Shown here: piece by piece, positions 1 to 10,289 of the stretch
Numbering within the stretch: the first letter of the stretch is position 1
How the letters are laid out: each line of letters begins with the position of its first letter
Assembly: GCA_022749755.1 (NCBI GenBank)
Contig: CM040453.1
Span: forward strand, 18,919,368 to 18,983,367
From: Azadirachta indica
Taxonomy: Eukaryota; Streptophyta; Magnoliopsida; Sapindales; Meliaceae
Length of the DNA: 64,000 nt
Direction of reading: 5' to 3'
Made by a program: the position numbers and the translations under genes
Notes under the pieces: model-generated
What the model was told of the DNA's origin: nothing
The model's database searches: none
Seen by the model: the letters and a program-made list of their open reading frames with translations, nothing else

Positions 1-327
1 CTTAGGTCTACCCAACCTAACTTCTCTATTCCCATAACCACGCGAATTCCTACCTCCGTTAATTGGCGATTCATCTAACTCCTCCTCATCCTCAACATTA
101 CCCCATTGCATCCTTGATTGCACTTGCCTAGGTGGTTGTCTAATGGAAGAGCTTTGATGTTGCCCTCTTTGTATCTCTTCTTCCAACCTATCCATCCTCT
201 CGTGGATTGGTTCTAACTCAGCCCTTATCATCCGTCTCATCTCCCCTAATAATGTTTGCAATTGTAGGTTCAGGGTGGTTGGTTGTTGTATCGCCCAGGT
301 TGAATTTTCTTCTTGATTGTGAGACAT
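1..327 (-). CDS. Ty3/gypsy gag protein, N-terminal part (runs off window)
   Basis: An open frame of 109 codons starts at ATG 327 and is still open at base 1. The protein begins MSHNQEEN and has an acidic coiled-coil-like stretch (MRRMIRAELEPIHERMDRLEEEI) followed by a Gln/Arg/Gly-rich linker. This is the usual look of the gag N-terminus in plant Ty3/gypsy elements, which builds the virus-like particle. The start is supported by context: a leader, a tRNA-Met primer-binding site (835-846) and an LTR (849-1520) follow upstream on the same strand in the expected order. The visible part has no stops, so this may be one of the younger elements here. The rest of gag and all of pol lie outside the window. 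Confidence 0.7.
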   Translation of the reverse strand, partial: MSHNQEENSTWAIQQPTTLNLQLQTLLGEMRRMIRAELEPIHERMDRLEEEIQRGQHQSSSIRQPPRQVQSRMQWGNVEDEEELDESPINGGRNSRGYGNREVRLGRPK

Positions 328-834
328 ATTTAAAATCTGCAAAACAGAGTTAGAAATCTCACAAGCACTCCCTCACGTGTTTTCACTCACTCTCGTGTTT
401 GAGCACTCAAATGTTCTTACACTCGCACACTCTTAATCAAAATTTCAGTGGCAATTTTAAGATGAGAAGCAATCAAAATAAATCACAAGATTTAATAAGC
501 AATTCTTAAAAACTTGATGCAAGCAATGACAATATTGGATCAAGAGTAAGGAATATTAGGTCAATACTTCAAGAAATTATAAATATAATGGATAACAACA
601 ATTTTTTTTTATTTCTCTTTTCTTTCACTTTATTTTTTTTCTAGGAACTAGAAATGAATATATGAACTCAAAATAAATTTAAGAAAGTAAAACACAAAAT
701 TCGAATTTGGGTTAGTTAAGGAGGAATTTGGCCACGATATTTTTTTTTGGTATTTTTTTTTTCAGAATTCTAATTGAAGAAGTAAAGGAATGCTAAAGAT
801 GTAAGGGATAACTTAAACTTGCCTTGGAACCAAA
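328..834 (-). other. Ty3/gypsy 5' leader between PBS and gag
   Basis: About 500 bases with no gene of their own lie between the gag start and the primer-binding site. They are AT-rich, with several T tracts, and correspond to the untranslated leader of the minus-strand element. Confidence 0.5.
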
Positions 835-846
835 GGTCTGATACCA
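835..846 (-). other. Primer-binding site (tRNA-iMet type)
   Basis: The minus strand reads TGGTATCAGACC, one mismatch from the plant initiator-Met PBS TGGTATCAGAGC. It lies two bases inside the LTR edge, as expected for a 5' LTR. Confidence 0.7.
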
Positions 847-848
847 AA

Positions 849-1520
849 TGATACGAACCCCGCCAATAATGTGACAAAATCTAACACCGAATGTAGTACA
901 AAACCCTAAAATTTCCCAAAAATGCAAGTTTATTAAGTCTTAACCCGATATCTATCAAGATAAGAACCAAGATTATGATTACTCAAATGCCACACCAAGA
1001 ATTTTTAAGAAAACACTTAAGAATGTAGATAATAAGTTTGGTTGTTTTAAACGCCATAAGAAATTAGACTTGAAGAGTTCAAGAACAAGAACTTGTAAGC
1101 AATAACTTAACACTCAAAATTGCTTGTTTCATTTAAAAAATGAAAACCTTTTTACAGGCAAATACAAAGGGAAAATGTCAAAGGTTAGGCCAACAATCTT
1201 ACCTAACAATTTGACAAGCTAAATACAAATTTTAAGACTTTTAAAACTACAATTTTCCATATTAGTTTTTTTGAACTCCAACTGCTTGAATGATGTTCAC
1301 TGAGCCTAATTCTTCAAAACGTGTATTTTAAATTGTTTTTGAATCACACATCTTTTTAATTAGTCCATTTAAGGCACTTTCTAATGTCTTGGCTATAACT
1401 GTTGTAATCGGTCCACTCGGCACGCTTAATGAATCATATAGATGTTACAATTGAGTGTCTTCAGCTTTATGTGTGAGTTTCTCCTCTTATTTACGTGGTT
1501 ACGCAACTTCGTTTGTAGAA
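849..1520 (-). repeat. 5' LTR of the minus-strand Ty3/gypsy element
   Basis: Its reverse complement matches, over most of its length, the LTR copies at 13229-13850 and 13905-14700. Shared landmarks include an AACCACGTAAATAAGAGG motif near the 5' end and an end reading GTTCGTATCA just before the PBS. The outer edge near 1520 is set by the start of the 13905 copy and may be off by a few bases. Confidence 0.65.
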
Positions 1521-1573
1521 TTTTTTATGCAAATAAGGATGCACACAAGAGCAATAATCCATTTTAGCTACCT

Positions 1574-1744
1574 AGTGATCCTGTTACAAGAGCAAGAATG
1601 AAGAAATTCAAGGATGCATTGAATGGGATGATTCAAGACTTATGGGATGATCTTGCAACAATTCAAGAGTGCAAGAAAGAGTCAAATATCATGCTTGGAC
1701 TTCAAGACAATAATCAGAGCTTGGTAACATTGACACAAGTATAA
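1574..1744 (+). pseudogene. Ty3/gypsy polyprotein C-terminal tail fragment
   Basis: An open stretch of 56 codons ends at TAA 1742-1744. It begins SDPVTRARMKKFKDALNG, matching the (G/D)P(V/M)TRARAK-type tail found at the very C-terminus of many plant Ty3/gypsy polyproteins. The same tail type occurs in the fragments near 6540 (minus) and 20870 (plus). Nothing of the upstream pol domains remains, so this is a truncated relic. Confidence 0.55.
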
Positions 1745-1899
1745 GAAGGCAAAACTTGAAGATTAAAACTTTTATAGAGTTCGAATTCCCAAATCTGTAC
1801 AAGACCATATTCAAATGATGCCTCAAGGCTAAGCAAGCATGTTCAAGTCTTTTAATTGTAATTTGAATCAGATCTACATCATGATGCAAGTTTCAGATT

Positions 1900-2371
1900 C
1901 TATGTGCCATTTGGGCTAAGTTCCTACTCAAGCTCATTATCTATCTTAGTCTTATTTATAAACGTATGTTATTTAGTTTGTTATGTGATTAGGTTGTTAA
2001 TATTAATTATTAAGCTCAAATTCAATTTATTTTAATTTAAGTTAGAATAAGTTTAGTCTTGTGGCCAAACACTCTATTTAGGGTAACTTAATTTTTGTAC
2101 CCTTATATATTCAGCCACATGCTCCTATGGAAACATTATTACTCTTTGAATGAAATAAAAATTAAGAGTGTTTCTCTTGTTTTAATACTTGCTTGAATCA
2201 AAGTTCTTACAATCAAAGTTAATTACTTTGAGGGCATTTCATTCCAAGGTTCTATTTCTCAAGTTGAAATTGGGTCGCAGACTTAGGTAAATCTAATTTA
2301 TCTTTCCAAGAAGTTGCTTCCATGTGTAAAGATATTAGGTCTGAAGTTTAATATACTCGGGGTTTGTATCA
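1900..2371 (+). repeat. LTR-like remnant downstream of the pol tail
   Basis: This follows the pol tail in the right order for a 3' LTR. It has a TATA-like CTTATATATT near 2101 and ends GGTTTGTATCA, like the ends of the related LTRs (GTTCATATCA). The 5' edge is uncertain, and the sequence between 1745 and 1900 holds no recognisable polypurine tract. Confidence 0.4.
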
Positions 2372-2404
2372 GGTTTTATAGAGCAGAAGATAAAGTCATA
2401 ACTT

Positions 2405-3133
2405 AGGCTATAGTTACAGGGTTTACAGGCCAACTTCAAGGATAATGGGATAACTATCTAGATTCAGAACAAAAAGATGAGTTCTAGAAGCAGTTAACTC
2501 TGAAACGAGTAAACCAGATGCTATAAACACCTAAATTTTAACACTTTCGTTATAATTTGTAGGGACTACATATGTTAATTATGAACAAAGTCATGAACAA
2601 CTGATACACCTTAAATGCCCCACCTTAGCAGATTTTATGTGGTATAAAGATAACTTTTTCTCTCGAGTATTTATGAGAACAGATTGTAGGGAAGATTTTT
2701 GGAAAGAAAAATTCATATTAGGATTTCCTACATTATTAGCTGATAGAGTCAAGAACAGACTTCAACAACGTCATGGAGGATTCATTCCATATTCTCAATA
2801 CTAGTATGGAGGATTGGCTTTTAAAGTAGTATTAGAAGGCATTAATCTTACAATGATATTAAGTTTAAAAGACAGATTAAAAAACAAAAGTTAACAAACA
2901 AACAAGCTTTAGGAGACTTCTGCTAGCAATTTGGTTATGAAGACTTTAGATCTCTTGTTAAACTAAAAAGGCTTAAACAAGCTCCATCTAAGAGATATTC
3001 TAAAAGAAAAAATAAAAATGTTTCAAAAGAAAATAAATCATACCCTAAAAAGAGGGGTAGGAAAACACCCACATGTTATAAATGTGGTAAAAGACGTCAC
3101 CATAGCCAAATTGTAAATCAGAAAAGAACATAA
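2405..3133 (+). pseudogene. Pararetroviral capsid region with zinc knuckle (broken)
   Basis: Near 2420-2460 the frame reads TGFTGQLQG, a stop, then WDNYL, the form seen in petuvirus-like capsids with one Trp codon now a stop. A capsid-like stretch follows around 2600-2800. At about 3077-3133 is a basic region with CYKCGKRRHHSQIV, a CCHC zinc knuckle (C-x2-C-x4-H-x4-C) whose last Cys has become Val. Several stops interrupt the region. In the intact family this protein packages the genome; here it cannot be made. Confidence 0.6.
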
Positions 3134-3426
3134 ATATTTTTAATATAGACAAAGGTCTTAAAAGATAGCTGCTGCAAGTAATGCTCACAGATAATGAGTT
3201 ATCTTCAACAAAAGAATCTAAGGTAGAAGAGGATTAGTTAAACTCATCATTAACCTCTAATTCTGAATATGATTGTAATTATAGCATAAAGGGGCATGTA
3301 AAACGTGTCCTTTTTAATCAGACCTTAAAATGCAAAGTCTCCATATTAATGTCTTAACAAAGGATGAAAATCTTATCCTAAATATTATAGATAAAATACA
3401 AGAACCAAAATAGAAAAGGAAGGCCC

Positions 3427-3717
3427 TTGAAAAATAAAAATAAAAAATTAGAGGTAAAATCCTCTCGAGAGCCTTATTCTTTTGAAAAATTACTTAAACG
3501 AGTAAAAACATTGAACTCTAAAAGAGAACCAACAATAGCTGAGTTACAAAAGGAAATTAAAGATATAAAAGAAGATCTAAAAGAACTTAAAAATCGAGTT
3601 CAGATTCTTAAATTAGCAAATTATAAACAACTGTCAAAAGGAGAAGATTCTGATATAGAGGAAGCTAGTACGGAGGACATCTTTAAAGGATTTTATGAAG
3701 AAAACTTAGAAGAATAG
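3427..3717 (+). pseudogene. Charged coiled-coil segment between capsid and protease
   Basis: An open stretch of about 96 codons whose first codon is TTG, so it is an internal part of a larger frame and not a gene with its own start. It is rich in Lys, Glu and Leu, with a heptad-like run around ELQKEIKDIKEDLKELKNRV, which suggests a coiled coil. It lies between the zinc knuckle and the protease, a position where pararetroviral polyproteins often carry a charged linker. No catalytic motif is visible. Confidence 0.45.
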
Positions 3718-3819
3718 CTCTTAAAAATAGAACAGGGAGAAACCTCACAAATTAATGAATTAAACTTCATTAATACTATCGAAAAGGTTCAAACCCTTAA
3801 ATAGTATGCAAGAGTTTCC

Positions 3820-4115
3820 TTAATTATTGAACAAGAATTCATCCTAAAAATACCAGTCTTAATAGACTCAAGTGCTACGCTTAGTTGTATAAATGAATGA
3901 TTAGTACCTACAAAATATTTTGGAAAAACTACTCAAGCGCTTAATACAGCTAATGGAGAAAGATTATTAATTAAATATAAAATTTCAAAAGTCGCAGTTT
4001 GCGCAAGAGGTCTGTGAATAGAACTTCTGTTTATCCTAATTAAAAATTTAGATGCAACAGTGATTTTAGGATCAGATTTCCTATGTAAATTATTTCCGTT
4101 TAAGTTAATGGAAAA
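3820..4115 (+). pseudogene. Retroviral-type aspartic protease (inactivated)
   Basis: The frame reads VLIDSSATLSC at about 3853-3885, where active enzymes have D-(T/S)-G-A. The catalytic loop Gly is Ser here. A downstream VILGSDF at about 4062 matches the second conserved (I/V)LG-x-D-(F/W) element. In-frame stops (for example the TGA after INE) confirm loss of function. The enzyme would have cut the viral polyprotein. Confidence 0.6.
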
Positions 4116-4629
4116 GAGTCTAGAAGCTAAAAAAGGTGATGAAGTCTATAGATTGAAATTTATAGATTACCCTGAGCCAACGAAAATTAATAGTCTTAAA
4201 TTGTAGACTAGAAATAAAGAAAAATTCCTATTTTCCTTAAAAAAGGAAGTAAGTTACAGGCAGGTTAAAGAACAATTTCAATCACAGAAAATTCAACAAA
4301 AAATAGTTAGCTTCCAGAAAATGCTGGAAGAACAAGTTTGTGCTGAAGTTCCCAATGCTTTTGGGATAGAAAATAGCACGTGATAGTATTGCCATACGAG
4401 CCAGACTTTAAAGAGTCAAAAATAAATATAAAGGCTCGACCCATCCAAATGAATATGAGACTTTTGGAGTTTTATAAAAAGAAGTTGATGAACTCTTAAA
4501 AAAGGGGTTTAATTCGAAAAAGTTATTCATCATGGTCTTGTCCAGCATTTTATGTAGAAATGCTGTTGAAAAAGAAAGAGGAGTACCACAATTAGTAGCA
4601 ATATAACTCGTTAAATAAGCCACTTAGAT

Positions 4630-5230
4630 GGATTAGATATCCATTACCTAATAAGTAAGACCTATTAAATAGGTTGTATTTCGCTAAAATATTCTCTAAA
4701 TTTGACATTAAAAGTGGATACTGGCATATCCAAATAGTAGCAAAGGATCGCTACAAAACAGCATTACAGTTCTATTTGAACATTATGAGTGGAATGTAAT
4801 GCCATTCGGATTAAAGAATGTCCCATCCAAATTCCAAAATATAATGAATGAAATATTTAAATCATATCTCAGTTTTATTATTATTTATATTGACGATGTG
4901 TTAGTCTTTTCAAAGACCCTAGGTCAGCATTTTAAGCATCTAAGAATTTTCCTTAATGTTGTAACAAAAGCAGGATTGGTAGTCTCTGCAAAGAAATTAA
5001 AGATATTTCAAAGTGAGATTGGATTTTTAGGACACATTATCAATAAAAGCTCAATCCAACCTATTAATAAAGCTATAGAATTTGCTGACAAATTTCCTAA
5101 TGAAATTAGGGATAAAAAACAATTGCAGCGCTTTTTGGGTAGCTTAAATTATATAGCTGACTTTTATAAAGATTTGGTTAAAGATGCTAAGCCTCTTTAT
5201 CAGAGGCTTGAAAAGAGCCCTCCAGCATAG
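4630..5230 (+). pseudogene. Pararetroviral reverse transcriptase (broken)
   Basis: Stop-broken blocks occur up to 4798, then 143 open codons at 4799-5230. Visible landmarks are FSKFDIKSGYWHIQ at about 4690, MPFGLKNVPSKFQ from 4799, the catalytic YIDD at 4886-4897 (intact), LGHIINKSSI, and QLQRFLGSLNYI in the connection region. This domain copies the RNA pregenome into DNA. The catalytic motif survives, but the frame is interrupted before 4799 and ends at TAG 5228-5230. The best family guess is a petuvirus-like caulimovirid. Confidence 0.7.
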
Positions 5231-5317
5231 GACCAAAAATATACCCAAACTATCCGAACAATAAAGCTTTAAAGCTAAGACTTTACCATGTCTTGTAATT
5301 CCTTATCCTGATTCCCT

Positions 5318-5375
5318 TAAAATTGTTGAGACAGATGCATCTGAATTATGATTTGGGGGAATTGTCAAACATTTT

Positions 5376-5406
<31 letters not shown>

Positions 5407-5775
5407 TGCACGGCCGGGGGTGGGTGTTGTTGTGAAGACAAGAGCAGGGGAAGAGACTCTAGTTAGATTCTATTCAAGATCTTGGAACCCCACACAACAT
5501 AACTATTCTACTATTAAAAAAGAAATTCTGTCAATTGTGATGTGTATTAATAAGTTTCAAAATGATTTATTAAATAAAAAATTTTCCTTAGAATAGACTA
5601 TAAATCAGCAAGGAAGTCCTTGAAAAGGATCTTAAAAACATAGCATTTAAACAAATCTTCACTAGATGGTAGGCTATTTTATTTGTATTTGATTTTGATA
5701 TCGAATATATTAAAAGAGAAAATAATCATCTTCCTGATTTTCTAATTAGGGAGTTCTTCCAAGAGAACTAAAAAC
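5318..5775 (+). pseudogene. Pararetroviral RNase H (interrupted by a T14-G21 insertion)
   Basis: The frame opens VETDASE near 5325, which carries the first catalytic Asp, and is then broken by a stop and by the homopolymer block at 5372-5406. It resumes with LVRFYSRSWNPTQHNYSTI and KKEILSIV, the usual second part with a catalytic Glu. Past a stop near 5595, weak frames to about 5775 still resemble the RNase H C-terminus (WQAILFVFDF-like wording, then LPDFL). The order directly after RT supports the call. Confidence 0.6.
5372..5406 (+). repeat. T14 followed by G21 homopolymer block
   Basis: Fourteen T (5372-5385) run directly into 21 G (5386-5406). The block sits inside the RNase H relic. A G run this long is rare in plant DNA; it could form a G-quadruplex or be a sequencing or assembly artefact. 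Confidence 0.9.
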
Positions 5776-6099
5776 TCTGCTTCCACCTCAAGAGAGAAGC
5801 TTAAAGCTGCTAGCTCTCCATCAAAACAAAAGAATAAGTTAAACGATGAAACTCCATATGATAAAAACCCACTAGACGACCTGTTTTAAGAACTCTTGAA
5901 TTAATTGTTATGCACAACTCAGAAACTAGAAAATAAGTTATAGATAATCGGATTAGGACTTAAAGAAATAAATATTTAAAATTTCAATCTTGAAGATGCC
6001 ATAAAGGTTGATTACTCCTTTGATAAGTCAAAATATTGTATTATACTAAAACACAAGAAGGCAAAGCTATGCTTAAAAATATCTCAATATTATTAATGA

Positions 6100-6366
6100 T
6101 GTGATGATAACTCGTTTTATATAGTTGTAGCATTTATATAGGCATGTAAACATCTTTATCCTAAATAAATAGAAAATCAAAATTAAGTAGAAATAGAAAT
6201 TCTAACTTAAATAGGAATAGAAATCCCAAATAAGAGAGAAAAACTATAATTTTAATCTAAGTAGAAAACATAATAATCCTAAACAAATTAGAAAACTAAT
6301 TCTATGTAAAGTAAATAATTTAAACCAAATAAGAAATCTTTAAAGCCCTAATTTTCCCGTGTGACA
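6100..6366 (-). repeat. Truncated 3' LTR of a minus-strand Ty3/gypsy relic
   Basis: On the minus strand the LTR begins TGTCACACGG at 6366, just past the polyprotein tail. It resembles the start of the LTR at 21051 (TGACACATGG). It stops near 6100 without the usual end, so the LTR is cut short where it meets pararetroviral DNA. Confidence 0.5.
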
Positions 6367-6394
6367 TTAGGATTTAGTAGCGCAGTACTATTTT

Positions 6395-7285
6395 TTTTCT
6401 TGCACATAAAGGTGAGTAATTATCTTTAGTGAGGTTTTGAAAACTTCTAAAACAGCCTTAAAATCTTGTAGAATAACTTTTTTGTTATACACTTCTATGA
6501 TTAAGCCTTGTAAAACCACTTTCATCCTCTTTGTGCTTGCCCTAGTTATTAGACCATCGATTTCTTGTAAAGGATCTTGAAAATATTTGAGAATGTTAGC
6601 TTAAACCATTTGACCAGCGCCTCAATCTCCATTATTCTCTCTCTTCTGAAAAGGATTCGTCTTCAAATCACTTACATTAAACAAAAATAAATCAGTAACA
6701 TTAAAAGTCGCACTAACATTATAATAGTTGTCTAGTAAATCTAGCTTGTAGGCGTTATCATTTATTCTCTCCAAGACTTGAAAAGGTTCATCTCCTATAG
6801 GCTGCAATTTTGATTTCCTTTGTGTAGGAAACCTCTCCTTATGTATATGCACGCAAACTTAATCTCCAAGTTCAAAAACAACCTTTAAACTGCCCTTATT
6901 AGCTTGCTTATCATATTGCTCATTTTTCCTTTCAATGTTAGCCCGAACTTTGACATGTAAATCCTTTACAAAAACTAATTTTTTCTTACCATCAACATTA
7001 GCCTGTTTATTAGTAGGCAAAGGTAAAATATCCATAAGAGTTAAAGTATTAAAACCATAAATAATTTTAAAAGGTGACAAAAAAGTAATAGAATGAATAG
7101 ACCTATTATATGCAAACTCAATATGTGGAAAATACTTCTCCCATTACTTTAAGTTCTTTTGAATGATAGCAAACAACAAATTTTTGCTATAAACTACAAT
7201 ATAATCAAAGTAAACTACAACAAATTTCCTTATGAAAGCACGTAGGACATGATTCATTAACCTCATGAATGTACTAGGTAAATAT
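6395..7285 (-). pseudogene. Ty3/gypsy pol relic: RT piece fused to integrase C-terminus
   Basis: Reading the minus strand from about 7285: an RT piece ([11 protein letters not shown], then [13 protein letters not shown], with YFDY where YxDD is expected) runs straight into integrase wording (LKQWEKYFPHIEF). Next come SPFKIIYGFNTLT at 7080 and HIHKERFPTQRKSKLQP at 6850, the C-terminal domain that precedes a gag-pol stop. A TRA-type polyprotein tail follows at about 6560-6400. The rest of RT, RNase H and the integrase core are missing, so the relic carries a large internal deletion. Stops are frequent. It interrupts the plus-strand pararetrovirus on both sides. Confidence 0.65.
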
Positions 7286-7289
7286 ACTA

Positions 7290-8310
7290 AAAGATGAAAC
7301 TTCATATGAAGAAGTTTGCATCTTCAGAATGGTTGTCTTAGAAGACTATCATCTTCACCTCACTGCTGAAGAAGTCGCAGGTATATACCTTAGCAACCAT
7401 ATTAGTCCACATCTCTATCCTAAAAATAGTAACATTTATGAACAAGTCTTAATTGACACAGGATCTCTAGAAATTAATCATAAAATGAGAAACGATAAAA
7501 AGGTAGCATTCTCTATCTTAAGAATTTTAAAGGTCATTAGAAGATTGGGGAGATCTGTCTAAACCTAGACTTATCCACAACCATAGAATTTTCCCACTCA
7601 TTATATTTATTTTGATTATATGACTACATCAGATAAATTCTTCTTTTTCAGAACTCAATGTTCTTGCATTCTTGGTGTCTGAAGTTTGCCCTAATAGATT
7701 GGCCCAAGCCTTTTCCAAATTAGTTTATTTATTGGCTGAGAATTTGGGGCCCTTTTGTTAATTACCTTCCTTTAGAACTAAGAAAATCATTTGAAAATTT
7801 TTATGAGCTTAATAGTTTTAAAGGAGAAGTTAAAACTTTAATCTATTTCATGGCCCAATATTCAATTCCATGGATACTTAAATAGGGCTACAAACTTAAT
7901 TTTAAGACCAATATTAATACTAATTTTTTACCAAAATTACTTAAATTAACTATGATTAAATGGTGGGACAAGTTTAAATATATACACTTAATCAGAAGTG
8001 TATTTAAAAATTAAAAAGTCTTTAAAGATAAAGAAGAATCTGACCTAAAAGAAGGTACGGGAGACAGCTCAGAAGATAAGGTTAGCAAGTTAATGGCTCA
8101 ATTACAAGCAAAAGAATCAGCTTGGATAAGATTTTTGAGCAAAAAGAATTATTAATGAAAAATAATTCAAAAGAGGGACCATCAAAAGGTGAAGGAAAAA
8201 CTATTAAACAACTTGCTTCAGGAAAAGAGGCAAGATGGTACAAAGATGACTCAGATAACAGTATATGCAGGGACATTATCTTGGCCGGCTATTCTCAAAG
8301 CCCTTAATGA
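7290..8310 (+). pseudogene. Pararetroviral movement-protein / N-capsid region (broken)
   Basis: An open stretch at 7329-7562 contains VLIDTGSLEINH and FSILRILKVI, wording like the core of caulimovirid 30K-type movement proteins, which widen plasmodesmata. Further broken frames to about 8000 carry IPWILK and KWWDKFKY, elements I associate with petuvirus-like polyproteins between movement and capsid domains. A Lys/Glu-rich stretch at 8122-8307 ends the recognisable part. Multiple frameshifts make it a relic. It lies downstream of the RNase H at 5775, the reverse of the order within one genome, so it is either part of a second copy or a rearranged one. Confidence 0.5.
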
Positions 8311-8544
8311 TTAAGGTAGGCAAAAGGAATCTAATTATTACCCTTTATTCATTATCAAGGCCATAACCCTAAAAAAATTGTGGCAATAATTCAAAATCTA
8401 CTTTAATCATTCAACTCCTTAATCATTTAGTTTACTTCTCTTTTCTTTTGCAAGTTGTAAGGTTCTCATTACATAAGGAGCCATTTGTGTGTTAGAAGGC
8501 ATCGCTTAAGTTTCTAGGTTTCCTTTGAAAGAGTGTGTGCTCGA
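8311..8544. other. Short unassigned stretch before the satellite
   Basis: No coding signal. AT-rich sequence between the pararetroviral relic and the first satellite unit; it may be viral non-coding DNA. Confidence 0.3.
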
Positions 8545-8976
8545 GTGTGCTTGCAATAAAATACACTACAATGATCCTCACACGATAGTGAGTAACAAGA
8601 CATATGGCCCGTCTCAAAACGAGATCGTTTTTTAAATACATTTCAAGTTTGACAATTCCAAAAATTGTATATTTTAAACGTCTCTATTTTTGAAATAAAA
8701 TGTACTGCATTAATCCTCACACGATAGTGAATAACAAGACAAGTGGTTTGTCTTGAAACGAAATTGCTTTTCGAGTCTGATTCATGTTTGGCAATATCGA
8801 TCGTAAAAATCGTACAATTTCAACTTCTCTGTTTTTGAAATAAATACACTGTAATGATCCTCATATGATGATGACTAACAAGATGTATGGCTTACCTCAA
8901 AAGGAAGTTATTTTTTGAATTCGTTTCATGTTTGACAATTCCAACCCCAAAAATCGTATATTTTCAACTTTTCCAT
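8545..8976 (+). repeat. Satellite segment 1 (three units)
   Basis: Unit landmarks start at 8571, 8710 and 8854. The third unit is cut after TTTTCAACTTTTCCAT by the insertion that starts near 8977. Confidence 0.85.
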
Positions 8977-10289
8977 TGATAAATCAATATTTGTCTTAAT
9001 ATTTTATTATATTTATGTCCTTTATTTATGTATTTTATCTTAAAATTTTATTACTTAGAGTTTCTTTTTATTACTTGTAGAAATTGTTGTAAAAAGCCTA
9101 AAACAAACCCAAGATACTAGAAGGCCCGTATTTTTTAGCATAACTTTATCTTTAATACTTGTATTTGGGTGATATAAAATAATTTAAAAATTAGAAATAA
9201 TGATTTACAACCTATATTACAAAAAGAAAGCAAATGTTGAAGTTTTAAGCGTCAAAATTCTACTTAGAAAGGAGACAACTAGAAGACAGATTTTCCTTGA
9301 CATGTGAGAGTAATTTTGAATAAGTTGTTGACCAAATGAGTAAAAAGACATGGCTTTGGAGGTGCTACTGGGCTGAGAACGAATTGTGGAAGAATTTGAG
9401 AAATAAGGGGGTTTTTTAAACAGTGAGTTTTCCATTAGAGGGGGAAAGATTATTGAATTGAAGAGGAGGACATTCTTGCTAAGCAGAATTATCATCTTCT
9501 TCAAAACTTGGTGGTGAACTTTCAAAAAGGAAAGCTTTCTTTAAGTTTGTTTGTTTTTCAAATATGTTTAAAACTTTTGTAATTAAATTCATATCTTTTA
9601 AGTTAAGAATGGAAGTGTAAACATATTTTGGGAGTTTGGCTTTGCAATTCAAATGGTATTGAATATTTTGTGAAACGTGATTAATTAGAGGGTGAGAGTA
9701 TTTCTTGTTCATTGATCTGTATGATTTTGATTATTTGTTGTGGATTTGCTATCTATTATTTGTGATTAAAATTAATTTGAGAATTAAGGTGTTAGAAATA
9801 TCATCTTACCTTAATTAAGCTCTTTTGAACAATTATTTAAATTTAAATTCATTGAATTGGCTTGATTTAAATGATTAAATGATTTCCTTGTAATAATATA
9901 ATTAATTAAGTAGAAGCCTCGTATCAAAGATATATTTAATTAATTGTAAGTGAGAATTACCATGATTATTGAAATTCTCTAACTTTAGTAGAAAAACCAA
10001 TAATGTAAATTATAATGCTAGATTAGATAATTAGCCAACTCCCATCTAATTTCATTGAATTCAATACAATTTTATTGTTTTCAGGTTCTTGTAATTTATC
10101 TATTTAATCACTTCATTTGGAATAATCTGAAATAGTCATTTGATTGCATTAGAATATTTGTGATTTTATGTTTGCTAAAATTAGTAATTAATAGGAAACG
10201 ATAAGGATTTAAACCATTACAATTTCGTGAGAGATCAATCTCGGAATAAACTTATCATTAGCTATTAACGATTCGTGCATTTGCGAGCA
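8977..10289 (+). mobile_element. Probable solo LTR A inserted in the satellite
   Basis: About 1.3 kb of non-satellite DNA starts TGATAAATC and ends TTTGCGAGCA, giving TG..CA ends. Close to the end, TTTCGTGAGAGATCAATCTC resembles the terminal region of several plant LTRs. No coding domain is visible; the small open frames at 9217-9712 look like chance. No clean target duplication is visible (a 4-base CATT at both edges is possible), so the ends are approximate. Confidence 0.5.

Larger units (their letters stand above)
2372..6090 (+). mobile_element. Endogenous pararetrovirus I (Caulimoviridae-like), degraded
   Basis: Broken frames in the order capsid, zinc knuckle, aspartic protease, reverse transcriptase, RNase H lie on the plus strand. 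Many in-frame stops and frameshifts make it non-functional. The wording of the motifs and the lack of integrase point to an integrated pararetrovirus rather than an LTR retrotransposon, and the RT/RNase H and capsid wording are closest to Petuvirus/Florendovirus types. Integration was presumably by illegitimate recombination, since no LTR pair flanks it. The element is cut at about 6090 by a minus-strand Ty3 fragment. Confidence 0.7.
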
